From contig JAFRCZ010000134.1 in the NCBI GenBank assembly GCA_017404125.1, positions 1 through 9,979 on the forward strand: a stretch of DNA of 9,979 nucleotides. The letters run 5' to 3'. Shown one piece after another: positions 1 to 5,900 of the stretch. Source of the stretch: Methanobrevibacter sp. GTDB lineage: Archaea > Methanobacteriota > Methanobacteria > Methanobacteriales > Methanobacteriaceae. The notes below the pieces were generated by a model. That model made no database searches, had not been told where the DNA came from, and was given only the letters and a program-made list of their open reading frames with translations. Both the position numbers and the translations under genes were made by a program. Within the stretch, counting starts at the first letter, position 1; each line of letters opens with the position of its first letter.

Positions 1-81
1 AAACATAATTCCAGAAAATTAAAAAATTAAAAAAATAAAAATTATTAAAAAATAAAAAAATACAAAACAATCAGAAACTAT
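1..81 (-). terminator. T-rich termination region after the MBL-fold hydrolase gene
   Basis: Read on the minus strand, the bases after the hydrolase stop codon hold several runs of five to seven T separated by A-rich spacers and have almost no G or C. Archaeal RNA polymerase stops at such oligo-T tracts without needing a hairpin, and no stable hairpin is visible here. The tract continues to the window edge, so its full extent is unknown. Confidence 0.5.
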
Positions 82-861
82 TTATTCAAAATAAATAGGT
101 TCCGGAGGATTGTTCAAGTCAACAATCTTCTTGTTTTCAAGGTTTTCAGGACCATACGGAGTATGGGTTGATAAGTATACTGTCGGATTGTTTGAAATGA
201 ACTCACGTACATTATCCATTGTTTCCCTTGCTTTTGGAAGATCTTCGAAAACAATAGATAACTTATTTTCGTACAAAGCCTCATCAGTATATGTAATGTC
301 ACCATGAATCATGTAGAATAATCCATCGTCCTCTGCAATTACAATGCTGTTTCCATTGGTATGACCAATAGCTTCAATAAGATATATACCATCTGCTATT
401 TTTTGTGACTTTTCAAAATTATAATAGCTTCCGCTGTCATATTCTACAGGAATAATGTTTTCTCCTTCCAATTCCATGTCATCAGCTTCAGTTTTAGACA
501 TGTAAACTTTAGCGTTAGGGAAGTTTCTGATTTCACCTGTATGATCAGGGTGCTTGTGAGTAATCAAGATTTTTGAAATATCCTCTGCCTTATATCCCAA
601 TTCATTCAATGCAGACATATGGTCGGTAATTCTCTCTCCATTATAAATAACAGTGTCCTCATCTATTTCCATATCTGGGAATTCCTTAGGAATATCAGTG
701 TCGACAAGAATTACCTCATCTCCAGTGTCAATCAAATAGTTTTGAAGGCTTGCGCGATATTTGACTGATGGATCAAAACTTTCCATTCCTTCTTCACCAC
801 CAAATGCAAAAGGCTGTAGCATAAATCCGTTTTCGTATGTTTTTATAGCAATGATTTTAAT
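82..861 (-). CDS. Metallo-beta-lactamase-fold hydrolase, probable ATT start
   Basis: This is a cytoplasmic MBL-fold metallohydrolase, closest in look to the lactonase/glyoxalase II-like group; the substrate cannot be told. Counted from the internal ATG at 822, all metal ligands are present: the HxHxDH motif at residues 89-94, His154 in a GHTNGN motif, Asp175 after HG, and His220 in a STHTPYGPE motif. The pattern fits a dinuclear zinc or iron site. There is no signal peptide or membrane segment. The ATG at 822 has only a weak GGA three bases upstream. A strong GGAGG lies at 869-873, exactly seven bases before an in-frame ATT at 861, and no ATG, GTG or TTG occurs in frame between the upstream stop (931-933) and 822. 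Starting at ATT adds 13 residues that read MKIIAIKTYENGF if ATT is read as Met. This supplies the first beta strand expected of the fold and gives 259 residues. The gene is monocistronic, with a weak TATA-like element at 928-937. Confidence 0.85.
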   Translation of the reverse strand: MKIIAIKTYENGFMLQPFAFGGEEGMESFDPSVKYRASLQNYLIDTGDEVILVDTDIPKEFPDMEIDEDTVIYNGERITDHMSALNELGYKAEDISKILITHKHPDHTGEIRNFPNAKVYMSKTEADDMELEGENIIPVEYDSGSYYNFEKSQKIADGIYLIEAIGHTNGNSIVIAEDDGLFYMIHGDITYTDEALYENKLSIVFEDLPKARETMDNVREFISNNPTVYLSTHTPYGPENLENKKIVDLNNPPEPIYFE

Positions 862-868
862 GATAAAA

Positions 869-873
869 CCTCC
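869..873 (-). promoter_or_regulatory. Strong ribosome binding site (GGAGG) that points to an ATT start
   Basis: GGAGG on the minus strand matches the 3' end of 16S rRNA. The seven-base spacer (868-862) ends at ATT (861-859). The only other near-start codon in frame nearby is ATC at 864-862, which is only four bases away. The site is the main reason for extending the hydrolase gene beyond the ATG at 822. Confidence 0.6.
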
Positions 874-1011
874 TTGTTTTTTAATTTTATTTAAGGAGTA
901 TTTAATTCTATGCTTGGTTTTGGTCGTTAATTAATAACTGTGTCAAGTAATTCTGTTTCAATCATCTTGCATAATTATCATATGTTTTCCTTAATGACTT
1001 AAATATTTGAT

Positions 1012-1482
1012 TCATATAAATCCAAAGGAATAGCCTGCATTTTTGCAAACGCAATAACGGCACAATGACCTCTCATCCTTAATATGGATAATCCTGTTCT
1101 TGCATTTGTATTCACCATTTTCAAAGAAGACATCATCCTTTGCAGGATTATCTCCAAATGGATGCAATGGTTTTTTAGCTATTAAAACAAGGTATAATGA
1201 AAGTTCTCTTGTAAAATCCCTTGTTTCAATGTCTCCGGGATCATAAACGCTGAAATAAAAGTCTACATCATCCTCTATATTCTTGATTACATCATCCCTT
1301 ATTTCGAAATCCTCTTCAATATCATTAGCATATATTTCATCATAAATTGAAGAATTATAAATAGCCAATCGTTTTGTTATGCTATCAGGATATCTGTCAT
1401 CAGTAGCCTTTTTCTTGAGATAATCAATAGGATAATTCTTTAGGTTTTCTCTAACCTTTCCCAGTAATTCTGTTGCTTTCAT
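1012..1482 (-). CDS. DUF2115 (UPF0305) family protein
   Basis: A 156-residue protein of the archaeal DUF2115/UPF0305 family, known mainly from methanogens and of unknown function. The family hallmark is in the C-terminal half: a KKPLHPFG stretch at residues 103-110, then a short tyrosine/cysteine segment (EYKCKN, Cys127), then a closing cysteine cluster CRYCVC (Cys141, Cys144, Cys146). With His107 or His133 the four cysteines could bind zinc or an iron-sulfur cluster; this is inference. The first hundred residues are acidic and look alpha-helical, without a signal or membrane segment. The start ATG is preceded by GGTGA with a good spacing (GGTGAAATCATG), so it is secure. The stop is TGA. It lies 122 bases downstream of the broken HEAT-repeat gene and 150 bases upstream of the hydrolase gene and is probably transcribed on its own. 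I recognise the family by its C-terminal pattern, not by an alignment. Confidence 0.75.
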   Translation of the reverse strand: MKATELLGKVRENLKNYPIDYLKKKATDDRYPDSITKRLAIYNSSIYDEIYANDIEEDFEIRDDVIKNIEDDVDFYFSVYDPGDIETRDFTRELSLYLVLIAKKPLHPFGDNPAKDDVFFENGEYKCKNRIIHIKDERSLCRYCVCKNAGYSFGFI

Positions 1483-1560
1483 GATTTCACCAAATCATCA
1501 TTTATCTAATTTCAAATTTGCAACTTTAAAAACTTTACAACTATTAATCTATTTTTTTAC

Positions 1561-1567
1561 AATATAT
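1561..1567 (-). promoter_or_regulatory. Possible TATA box for the DUF2115 gene
   Basis: The minus strand reads CATATATTG here, a fair match to an archaeal TATA box, about 80 bases before the DUF2115 start codon. With the usual spacing of about 25 bases to the start site this would leave a leader of roughly 55 bases. The background is so A+T rich that chance matches are common, so this is only a candidate. Confidence 0.22.
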
Positions 1568-1604
1568 GTTGTTTTTGTTTTTATTTTCCATAAAACTTAA
1601 AGGG

Positions 1605-2245
1605 CTAACTTTCTTCCAATGCATTTTTTGTAATTCTAACTGCCCCTTTGGAGTGAATTCTAACCACTGGATGCTCATCATTTTCACCAATCCATTCCAA
1701 TTTATCCAAATAAGGTTCAACATAATGAGGTTTCCTTTTTCCAATCACCCTAAACATTTCAGGAACTTCCATTCGAACCTTTTCATTTGAATCGCTGATC
1801 ATTTCATAAAAGATGTCCAATTTTTCACAAAACAATTCAGGAGCATTTGTCCCTATATTCTCACATGCCCAGATGAATGAAAGTCTAACTGCAGCATCTT
1901 CATCTTCCCTTGCTTTCATCAATTGGTCCAATAAGGGATTACAAGATCTTTATCTGCTCTTCCAATCCTTCCCAATGCATTGATAGACCTTTCCCTAAGC
2001 TTTGGATTCTCATCTTCAAAGTATCCTGCAATTTCTTCAATATGGATTTTAACTACATCAGGATATTGAAGACCCATCTCTCCAAGCATCCATAATGCCT
2101 TTGCCTTGACATTTATAGGATAATCATCATTTAACTTAAGTGAAACATCATCAATGCTCTCTTTCCAATTTTCCTTATCCTTCTGAATGCCTCTCAGTTC
2201 ATCCAGCATCTCTTTTTCATCCATATTAAACATCATTGACACCAT
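1605..2245 (-). pseudogene. HEAT-repeat protein gene split by a one-base frameshift
   Basis: Two open frames of 108 codons each (2245-1919 and 1931-1605) together encode one HEAT-repeat (alpha-solenoid) protein. The first frame ends in IPYWTN and stop; moving to the -1 frame at base 1931 gives IPYLDQLMKA and continues the repeat series. Four consecutive units beginning VKAKAL, LRERSI, VRLSFI and VRMEVP are each exactly 37 residues long, and the second reaches 37 only if the frame is repaired, followed by a partial fifth unit. This argues for loss of one T in a short T run (1930-1931), not for two separate genes. HEAT arrays bind proteins; the partner is unknown. The start is uncertain: ATG at 2245 has no ribosome binding site, whereas ATG at 2236 or 2233 follows GGTG (2243-2240). 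Repaired length is about 210-213 residues. The second half has only a TTG (1931) as start, without a binding site. The break could be a sequencing error, a true mutation or, less likely, recoding. Confidence 0.75.
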
Positions 2246-2342
2246 AAGTAAATTAAAAAAAACTGAAAAAATAATTGAAAAATTATTAAAAAAAATAAAA
2301 AAATAATTAAGAAGAGTTTTTAAAAAAGTAGAGCAAAAAGAG
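2246..2342 (-). terminator. Poly-T termination region after the methionine synthase gene
   Basis: On the minus strand this intergenic stretch carries repeated T runs, including runs of seven and eight T (around 2252-2311), directly after the methionine synthase stop. This matches intrinsic archaeal termination at oligo-T. It must also contain any promoter of the HEAT-repeat gene, but no TATA-like element stands out from the T-rich background. Confidence 0.5.
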
Positions 2343-3299
2343 TTAATTAAACTCTTTAGCCAAATCAGAAATTATTTTTAGCTTTTCGGCAGCTATTGGA
2401 ATATCCACTTTTCTAAGACCACAATCAGGATCCAAAAGCATGTTTTCCTTGCCAACTGCTGCAATTCCCCTTTCGACCAAAGCTTTAACTTCCTCTTTGT
2501 CATCAACAGCATTTACAGCAGAATCAACACAACCAAATCCTACTTTCTTGCCTTTAAGCAAATCAGCATTTCCTTCTAGAATGCCAATATTCACATTGTT
2601 TCCTGCAAATTCACAATCTAAAATATCAATAGGGAACTTAGCAATATCCTTAAAGCATCCATCAAGATTACCGCAAACGTGCATTCCCATAGGCATTTCA
2701 ATGCCATCGGTAAGGATTCCTATCGCTTCCTTTGCAACCTTCAAGTCAACCATTCCTGTAGATAAGAATGGCTCATCGATTTGAACATATTTTGCTCCAG
2801 CCTTCTCTGCAGATTCCACTTCACGTCTTAATGCATAAGCGCAGTCAATGATTGCAGGATTTCTCTCCTTGTAAAATGATTCAAGTCTTGAAGAGTGAAC
2901 AATGGTGGAAGGACCTGTAAGCATTAGCTTTACACCTTTTCTGTCTGATTCTTCCTTAGACATGTTCCTTACTTTTATCTCAGCATCAAGAACCTTCTGA
3001 GCATATTTCAAATCCTTAATCATTATGTCCACTTGAGGAGCTCTGATCTTGGATACAATAACTGAAGAGTTCATTTCATAAGAGAATCCTGGAATATGCT
3101 TTACAAAGGAACCTACCATATCCCCTCTTGGTTGACCATCTCCAATAATGTCTATTCCACAGTCCAATTGCAATTTGACTGCCTCTTCAATAGCTATCTT
3201 ATATGGATCATACAATCCAATTGAAGACTTTATCTTTTCACCAAAAGTTTCAGGTTCCTTCAAATCAATCCCAAAACTACCTACAACAGTTGTAATCAA
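2343..3299 (-). CDS. mesA: Folate-independent, corrinoid-dependent methionine synthase (archaeal MetE/MesA type)
   Basis: This 318-residue protein corresponds to the C-terminal catalytic barrel of cobalamin-independent methionine synthase, without the N-terminal half of bacterial MetE. In Methanothermobacter the equivalent protein transfers the methyl group of methylcobalamin to homocysteine, and the physiological donor is thought to be a corrinoid protein. The zinc ligands are all visible: His207 and Cys209 in a GMHVCGN motif, Glu230 in DCEFAGNN and Cys293 in DPDCGLR. Other family marks are the N-terminal ITTVVGSF, DGQPRGDM for homocysteine binding, TGPSTI and QIDEPFLSTG. The frame is open to an ATG at 3371, but that would overlap the DUF1894 gene by 38 bases and add 24 unrelated residues. 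The TTG at 3299 follows GGTGA by four bases and gives the family N-terminus MITTVVGS. It is the third gene of a probable operon with DUF1890 and DUF1894, 34 bases after the latter. The older symbol is metE. Confidence 0.9.
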   Translation of the reverse strand: MITTVVGSFGIDLKEPETFGEKIKSSIGLYDPYKIAIEEAVKLQLDCGIDIIGDGQPRGDMVGSFVKHIPGFSYEMNSSVIVSKIRAPQVDIMIKDLKYAQKVLDAEIKVRNMSKEESDRKGVKLMLTGPSTIVHSSRLESFYKERNPAIIDCAYALRREVESAEKAGAKYVQIDEPFLSTGMVDLKVAKEAIGILTDGIEMPMGMHVCGNLDGCFKDIAKFPIDILDCEFAGNNVNIGILEGNADLLKGKKVGFGCVDSAVNAVDDKEEVKALVERGIAAVGKENMLLDPDCGLRKVDIPIAAEKLKIISDLAKEFN

Positions 3300-3303
3300 A
3301 TAA

Positions 3304-3308
3304 TCACC
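3304..3308 (-). promoter_or_regulatory. Ribosome binding site (GGTGA) selecting the TTG start of the methionine synthase
   Basis: GGTGA lies four bases before TTG (3299-3297) on the minus strand. The same GGTGA motif precedes the DUF1894 and DUF2115 genes in this window. The alternative ATG at 3371 sits inside the DUF1894 coding region and is not required by the family length. Confidence 0.65.
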
Positions 3309-3333
3309 AAAATTTATGTTTTCATTTACAGAT

Positions 3334-3645
3334 TTAATCAGTGCCAATATCCATTGCCCTAACGCTTTCAATCTCTTCTGGACTAATTGGAATCTTAATA
3401 GCTGCAGTTCCGTGGCAAGGTTTTGTATAAGTAATCAATATGGCACCTTCATCTTCATTGATTCCCACAGGTATAGGTGGAAGCCCAATCAATCTTGCTC
3501 CCAATACCTTATCACCAGGGTTTACATGAATAAGTTCTTTGGAGTTTTCTTCAATAAGCTTGTAACATTGTTTAACTCCAGAACGTTGTACAAGTATTTC
3601 ATAATCATCATTTTGTTGCAAATATGTTTCTAAACAGAAAGACAT
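3334..3645 (-). CDS. DUF1894 family protein
   Basis: A 103-residue soluble protein that I assign to DUF1894, a small family found in methanogens and usually encoded next to the methionine synthase and a DUF1890 gene. Its biochemical role is not known. The N-terminus MSFCLETYLQ has a single early cysteine (Cys4). The middle holds GDKVLGARLIGLPPIPVG, a glycine/proline-rich stretch typical of a tight beta turn region, and the C-terminal part ends in an acidic helix (ISPEEIESVRAMDIGTD). No signal peptide or membrane segment is present. The ATG is preceded by GGTGA at a five-base spacing, so the start is firm. It lies 50 bases after the DUF1890 gene and 34 bases before the methionine synthase TTG, which fits co-transcription. 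A role in methyl-group delivery or in handling the corrinoid partner is suggested only by this linkage. Confidence 0.75.
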   Translation of the reverse strand: MSFCLETYLQQNDDYEILVQRSGVKQCYKLIEENSKELIHVNPGDKVLGARLIGLPPIPVGINEDEGAILITYTKPCHGTAAIKIPISPEEIESVRAMDIGTD

Positions 3646-3695
3646 CTAAATCACCATCATTAAATAATAATTGATAAATTCTATTAAAATAATAA

Positions 3696-4154
3696 TTATT
3701 CTTCTAAAGTTTTTAAATATTTGTCAAATCTTACCTTAATTGGATTTGGATTGTGGAATGCTCTTACCGCAATGATATCTGCATCAGTAGAGGATTCTAC
3801 CATGTCTGCAAATTCAGCCACTTCTTCAGCTTCTCTTGAAAATACAATAGCTAATGCCTTGCATTTCAATATATGATAATATGTTATGAAGAAAGTAGCT
3901 GCTGCATCCTTGTGAACGCAACCTACCAACAAGTCATAATCCCCCTCTTCGATTTCATCCAAACACTTTTCAATATCAACTCTTTTTTTAACGTAAACCC
4001 CTTCAGAATCTGAAATATCCAATATCTTTCCTGCTGCAGGATTGCTTGATACTGTTACATCATAGCCCATTTGTCCTAACTTGTATGAAGCATACAACCC
4101 AATAGGAGTTTGTGAAGGGGCTTCAGGACATCCAAGTAAAACTAATGCTTTCAT
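3696..4154 (-). CDS. DUF1890 family protein
   Basis: A 152-residue protein of DUF1890, a methanogen family of unknown function. The pattern is of alternating strands and helices as in Rossmann-like folds: strand MKALVLLGC, helix around residues 17-29 (TPIGLYASYKLGQ), strand YDVTVSSNP, then DYDLLVGCVHKDAA and KALAIVFS. Conserved-looking features are GCPEAPSQTP at residues 8-17 with Cys9, GCVHKDAA with Cys99, and the HNPNPIKVRFDKYL tail. These could form a ligand or cofactor pocket, which is inference. No membrane segment or signal is seen. The start ATG follows GTGAT by three to four bases. It is the promoter-proximal gene of the cluster with DUF1894 and the methionine synthase, and the conserved neighbourhood suggests a shared role in methyl transfer to homocysteine or in methanogen corrinoid metabolism. 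Confidence 0.75.
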   Translation of the reverse strand: MKALVLLGCPEAPSQTPIGLYASYKLGQMGYDVTVSSNPAAGKILDISDSEGVYVKKRVDIEKCLDEIEEGDYDLLVGCVHKDAAATFFITYYHILKCKALAIVFSREAEEVAEFADMVESSTDADIIAVRAFHNPNPIKVRFDKYLKTLEE

Positions 4155-4220
4155 TTTATCACATCAATAATTTTTAATTAATTTTTTAATAATTAATCAC
4201 TTTATATTTTTGTTAATTCT

Positions 4221-4230
4221 TATAAATATA
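4221..4230 (-). promoter_or_regulatory. Candidate TATA box for the DUF1890-DUF1894-methionine synthase operon
   Basis: The minus strand reads TATATTTATA about 67 bases before the DUF1890 start codon, which would give a leader of roughly 40 bases. A second TATA-like stretch (AAAATATAAA, 4201-4210) lies closer. The region between the preceding gene and DUF1890 is 121 bases and almost pure A+T, so which element is used cannot be decided by eye. Confidence 0.35.
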
Positions 4231-4231
4231 A

Positions 4232-4275
4232 TTAATTAAATTAAAAAATAATAAAAAATGAAAAATGAACAACTA
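4232..4275 (-). terminator. Poly-T termination region after the HEPN gene
   Basis: Just after the stop codon of the HEPN-motif gene the minus strand carries runs of five to six T (around 4244-4265). This should end the nuclease/HEPN transcript and separate it from the methionine synthase operon downstream. Confidence 0.4.
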
Positions 4276-5847
4276 TTAATCTTCATTTAAAAATCTTGAA
4301 ATAAAATCTTGAGAATTTTCAACATAATTTCCACCAATATAAAACTCTGGAGAGTTAATTAATTGACAATTGATATTTAACATTCTTATCAAAATTAAAA
4401 TCATTATTCTATCAAATAATTCTATTGGGTCAATGAGTTTTAAATTTTCATTAATAAAAATTATTTCGATAGAATTTTTTATTTCCAATAATAAAGGATT
4501 GATAATATTTTTATAATTTTCTGAATAATCATTTTTCTGTTCATCAGCAATTTTAAATCCTTTTCTAAATCCTTTCCAAAAAGTACCCTCATTATTTTGG
4601 TAGTGTTTAAAATCATTAACTGATTTAGGAGGTAATTTATTTTCATTTAAATAATATTTCATTAATTTAGAATGTAATTTATTAATTATTTTACCAATAT
4701 CCTCTTCAGAACCCATTATTTCACCGGAATGCACTATCTTATTCCTATAAAAAGTAATAGACGAAACAATGAAAAATTCTTTATAAAATTTAAAAATATT
4801 TTCAATTAAAACTGAATCACCAGGATACCTTTCTAAAAAAATAGGTTCTAATTCATAAATTTTATTTAGAATTTCTTTATAAAAAAATTCATTAATATCC
4901 GTTAGATTTAAATTTAATTGGTTAAAAAAGTGTGATAATTTTTCAAAAAAATCCTTATTTTTTATATTCTCTTCTGAAAAATTTTTTAATAAAACTTCAA
5001 AAAATACAAAAGCAGATAATGATTTTATCTCTATAAAGTTATCTAAATGATAATTAATCCAGTAAGTAAACAATAAATTATAACTTTCAGGATTAGTAAT
5101 AAAATTTTCATAAGAAAAATTTATGAATTCATAGAAACAAGTAGAAGGTTTATAGAATATAGATGTAGCTTTGCCAAAATGTTTGAAACCTCTTATTCTA
5201 ATCTCATAATTTTCTAAATCATCCAAAATTAATTGAGTTTGAGGAAATAAAAGTTTTCCAGCAAAAAAACGTAACATTAAATAATAATTCCAAATAACTT
5301 TTTCCCAGCCGTTAATTTTATTATATTGGCACTCATAATAAAAATAAGAATATGCATTATAAATTTTTTTTGTTTCATCATCCTCAACTGCACCAGTATA
5401 AAAAAAACCAATATCCTCATTTTCAAGCAATATAGGTTCATCAAATACAAGATATTTCTCATCAATCAACTCCCAAATTCTTATTTTTGAATCAGGATTT
5501 ATTAATTCTGTTCTTATGATTAATTCTGAAAATCTTGCTTTTTTAATATTGCTAGGGCGCTCTTCTTCTACAATATAAAAATTTTTAAATATAAATGTTA
5601 AATTTTCATAACGAAATAATACTCCATTTTGATCCATATTAAATACATATGAATCATTTAATTCAAAAGGAAATAAATCAAATTTATCTCTAAAAGTCAT
5701 AGTAAGTATATCAGAAATTTTTATATTAATATCAAAAATTTTAGAATTATTTAACAAATATTCCATTTCTTCAAATTTCCAATTTAGAAATTCTTTTTGT
5801 TTAAATAAAAAATCTAAAATTGGAATATTATTTGAACTATTTTGCAT
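4276..5847 (-). CDS. Putative HEPN-domain (Apea-like) RNase, second gene of the nuclease pair
   Basis: A 523-residue protein not recognised as a whole. Around residues 366-376 it has TFYRNKIVHSGE, matching the Rx4-6H motif of HEPN ribonucleases (Arg368, a polar Asn next to it, His373), set between helical segments as in the Apea-like HEPN group. The first 180 residues are rich in short strands and aromatic residues, and residues about 180-430 look helical. This order resembles ApeA-type anti-phage proteins, with a beta-rich sensor region followed by a HEPN domain; that likeness is inference from motif and layout. No signal peptide is seen, and the hydrophobic stretch near residue 480 is too polar for a clear membrane span. 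The longest frame begins at a GTG (5859), but that overlaps the binding site TGAGGT (5858-5853), which sits five bases before ATG 5847. It starts 53 bases after the upstream nuclease gene, with a similar very low G+C, and is probably co-transcribed with it. Confidence 0.7.
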   Translation of the reverse strand: MQNSSNNIPILDFLFKQKEFLNWKFEEMEYLLNNSKIFDINIKISDILTMTFRDKFDLFPFELNDSYVFNMDQNGVLFRYENLTFIFKNFYIVEEERPSNIKKARFSELIIRTELINPDSKIRIWELIDEKYLVFDEPILLENEDIGFFYTGAVEDDETKKIYNAYSYFYYECQYNKINGWEKVIWNYYLMLRFFAGKLLFPQTQLILDDLENYEIRIRGFKHFGKATSIFYKPSTCFYEFINFSYENFITNPESYNLLFTYWINYHLDNFIEIKSLSAFVFFEVLLKNFSEENIKNKDFFEKLSHFFNQLNLNLTDINEFFYKEILNKIYELEPIFLERYPGDSVLIENIFKFYKEFFIVSSITFYRNKIVHSGEIMGSEEDIGKIINKLHSKLMKYYLNENKLPPKSVNDFKHYQNNEGTFWKGFRKGFKIADEQKNDYSENYKNIINPLLLEIKNSIEIIFINENLKLIDPIELFDRIMILILIRMLNINCQLINSPEFYIGGNYVENSQDFISRFLNED

Positions 5848-5852
5848 GTTAT

Positions 5853-5858
5853 ACCTCA
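5853..5858 (-). promoter_or_regulatory. Ribosome binding site (TGAGGT) fixing the ATG start of the HEPN gene
   Basis: TGAGGT is placed five bases before ATG 5847. It rules out the GTG at 5859, which overlaps the site and has no binding site of its own. A similar GAGGT site precedes the upstream gene of the pair. Confidence 0.6.
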
Positions 5859-5874
5859 CATTTCATGTAGTTTT

Positions 5875-5883
5875 AAAAAAAAA
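5875..5883 (-). terminator. Nine-T tract between the two accessory genes (possible partial terminator)
   Basis: The 53-base gap between the nuclease and HEPN genes contains an uninterrupted run of nine T on the coding strand. Archaeal polymerase can pause or release at such tracts, so it may lower expression of the HEPN gene relative to the nuclease gene. It may equally be chance in this A+T-rich region. Confidence 0.25.
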
Positions 5884-5900
5884 TAACTTAAAATATTAAA

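Noticed and set aside
910..930. Six-codon plus-strand frame with a GGAG about eleven bases upstream.
   Set aside because: It is too short to support, has no conserved feature and lies in the leader of the hydrolase gene on the other strand.
1928..1937. Programmed -1 frameshifting in the HEAT-repeat gene.
   Set aside because: The bases before the shift (C CCT TAT) are not a canonical slippery heptamer and no downstream hairpin is evident, so a one-base deletion or sequencing error is simpler.
2440..2784. Plus-strand open frame of 114 codons opposite the methionine synthase.
   Set aside because: It mirrors conserved codons of the methionine synthase gene, is low in complexity (Ser/Pro/Thr rich) and has no start context.
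3316..3633. Plus-strand open frame of 105 codons opposite DUF1894.
   Set aside because: It is antisense to a convincing gene with a good binding site, has no binding site of its own and no recognisable family features.
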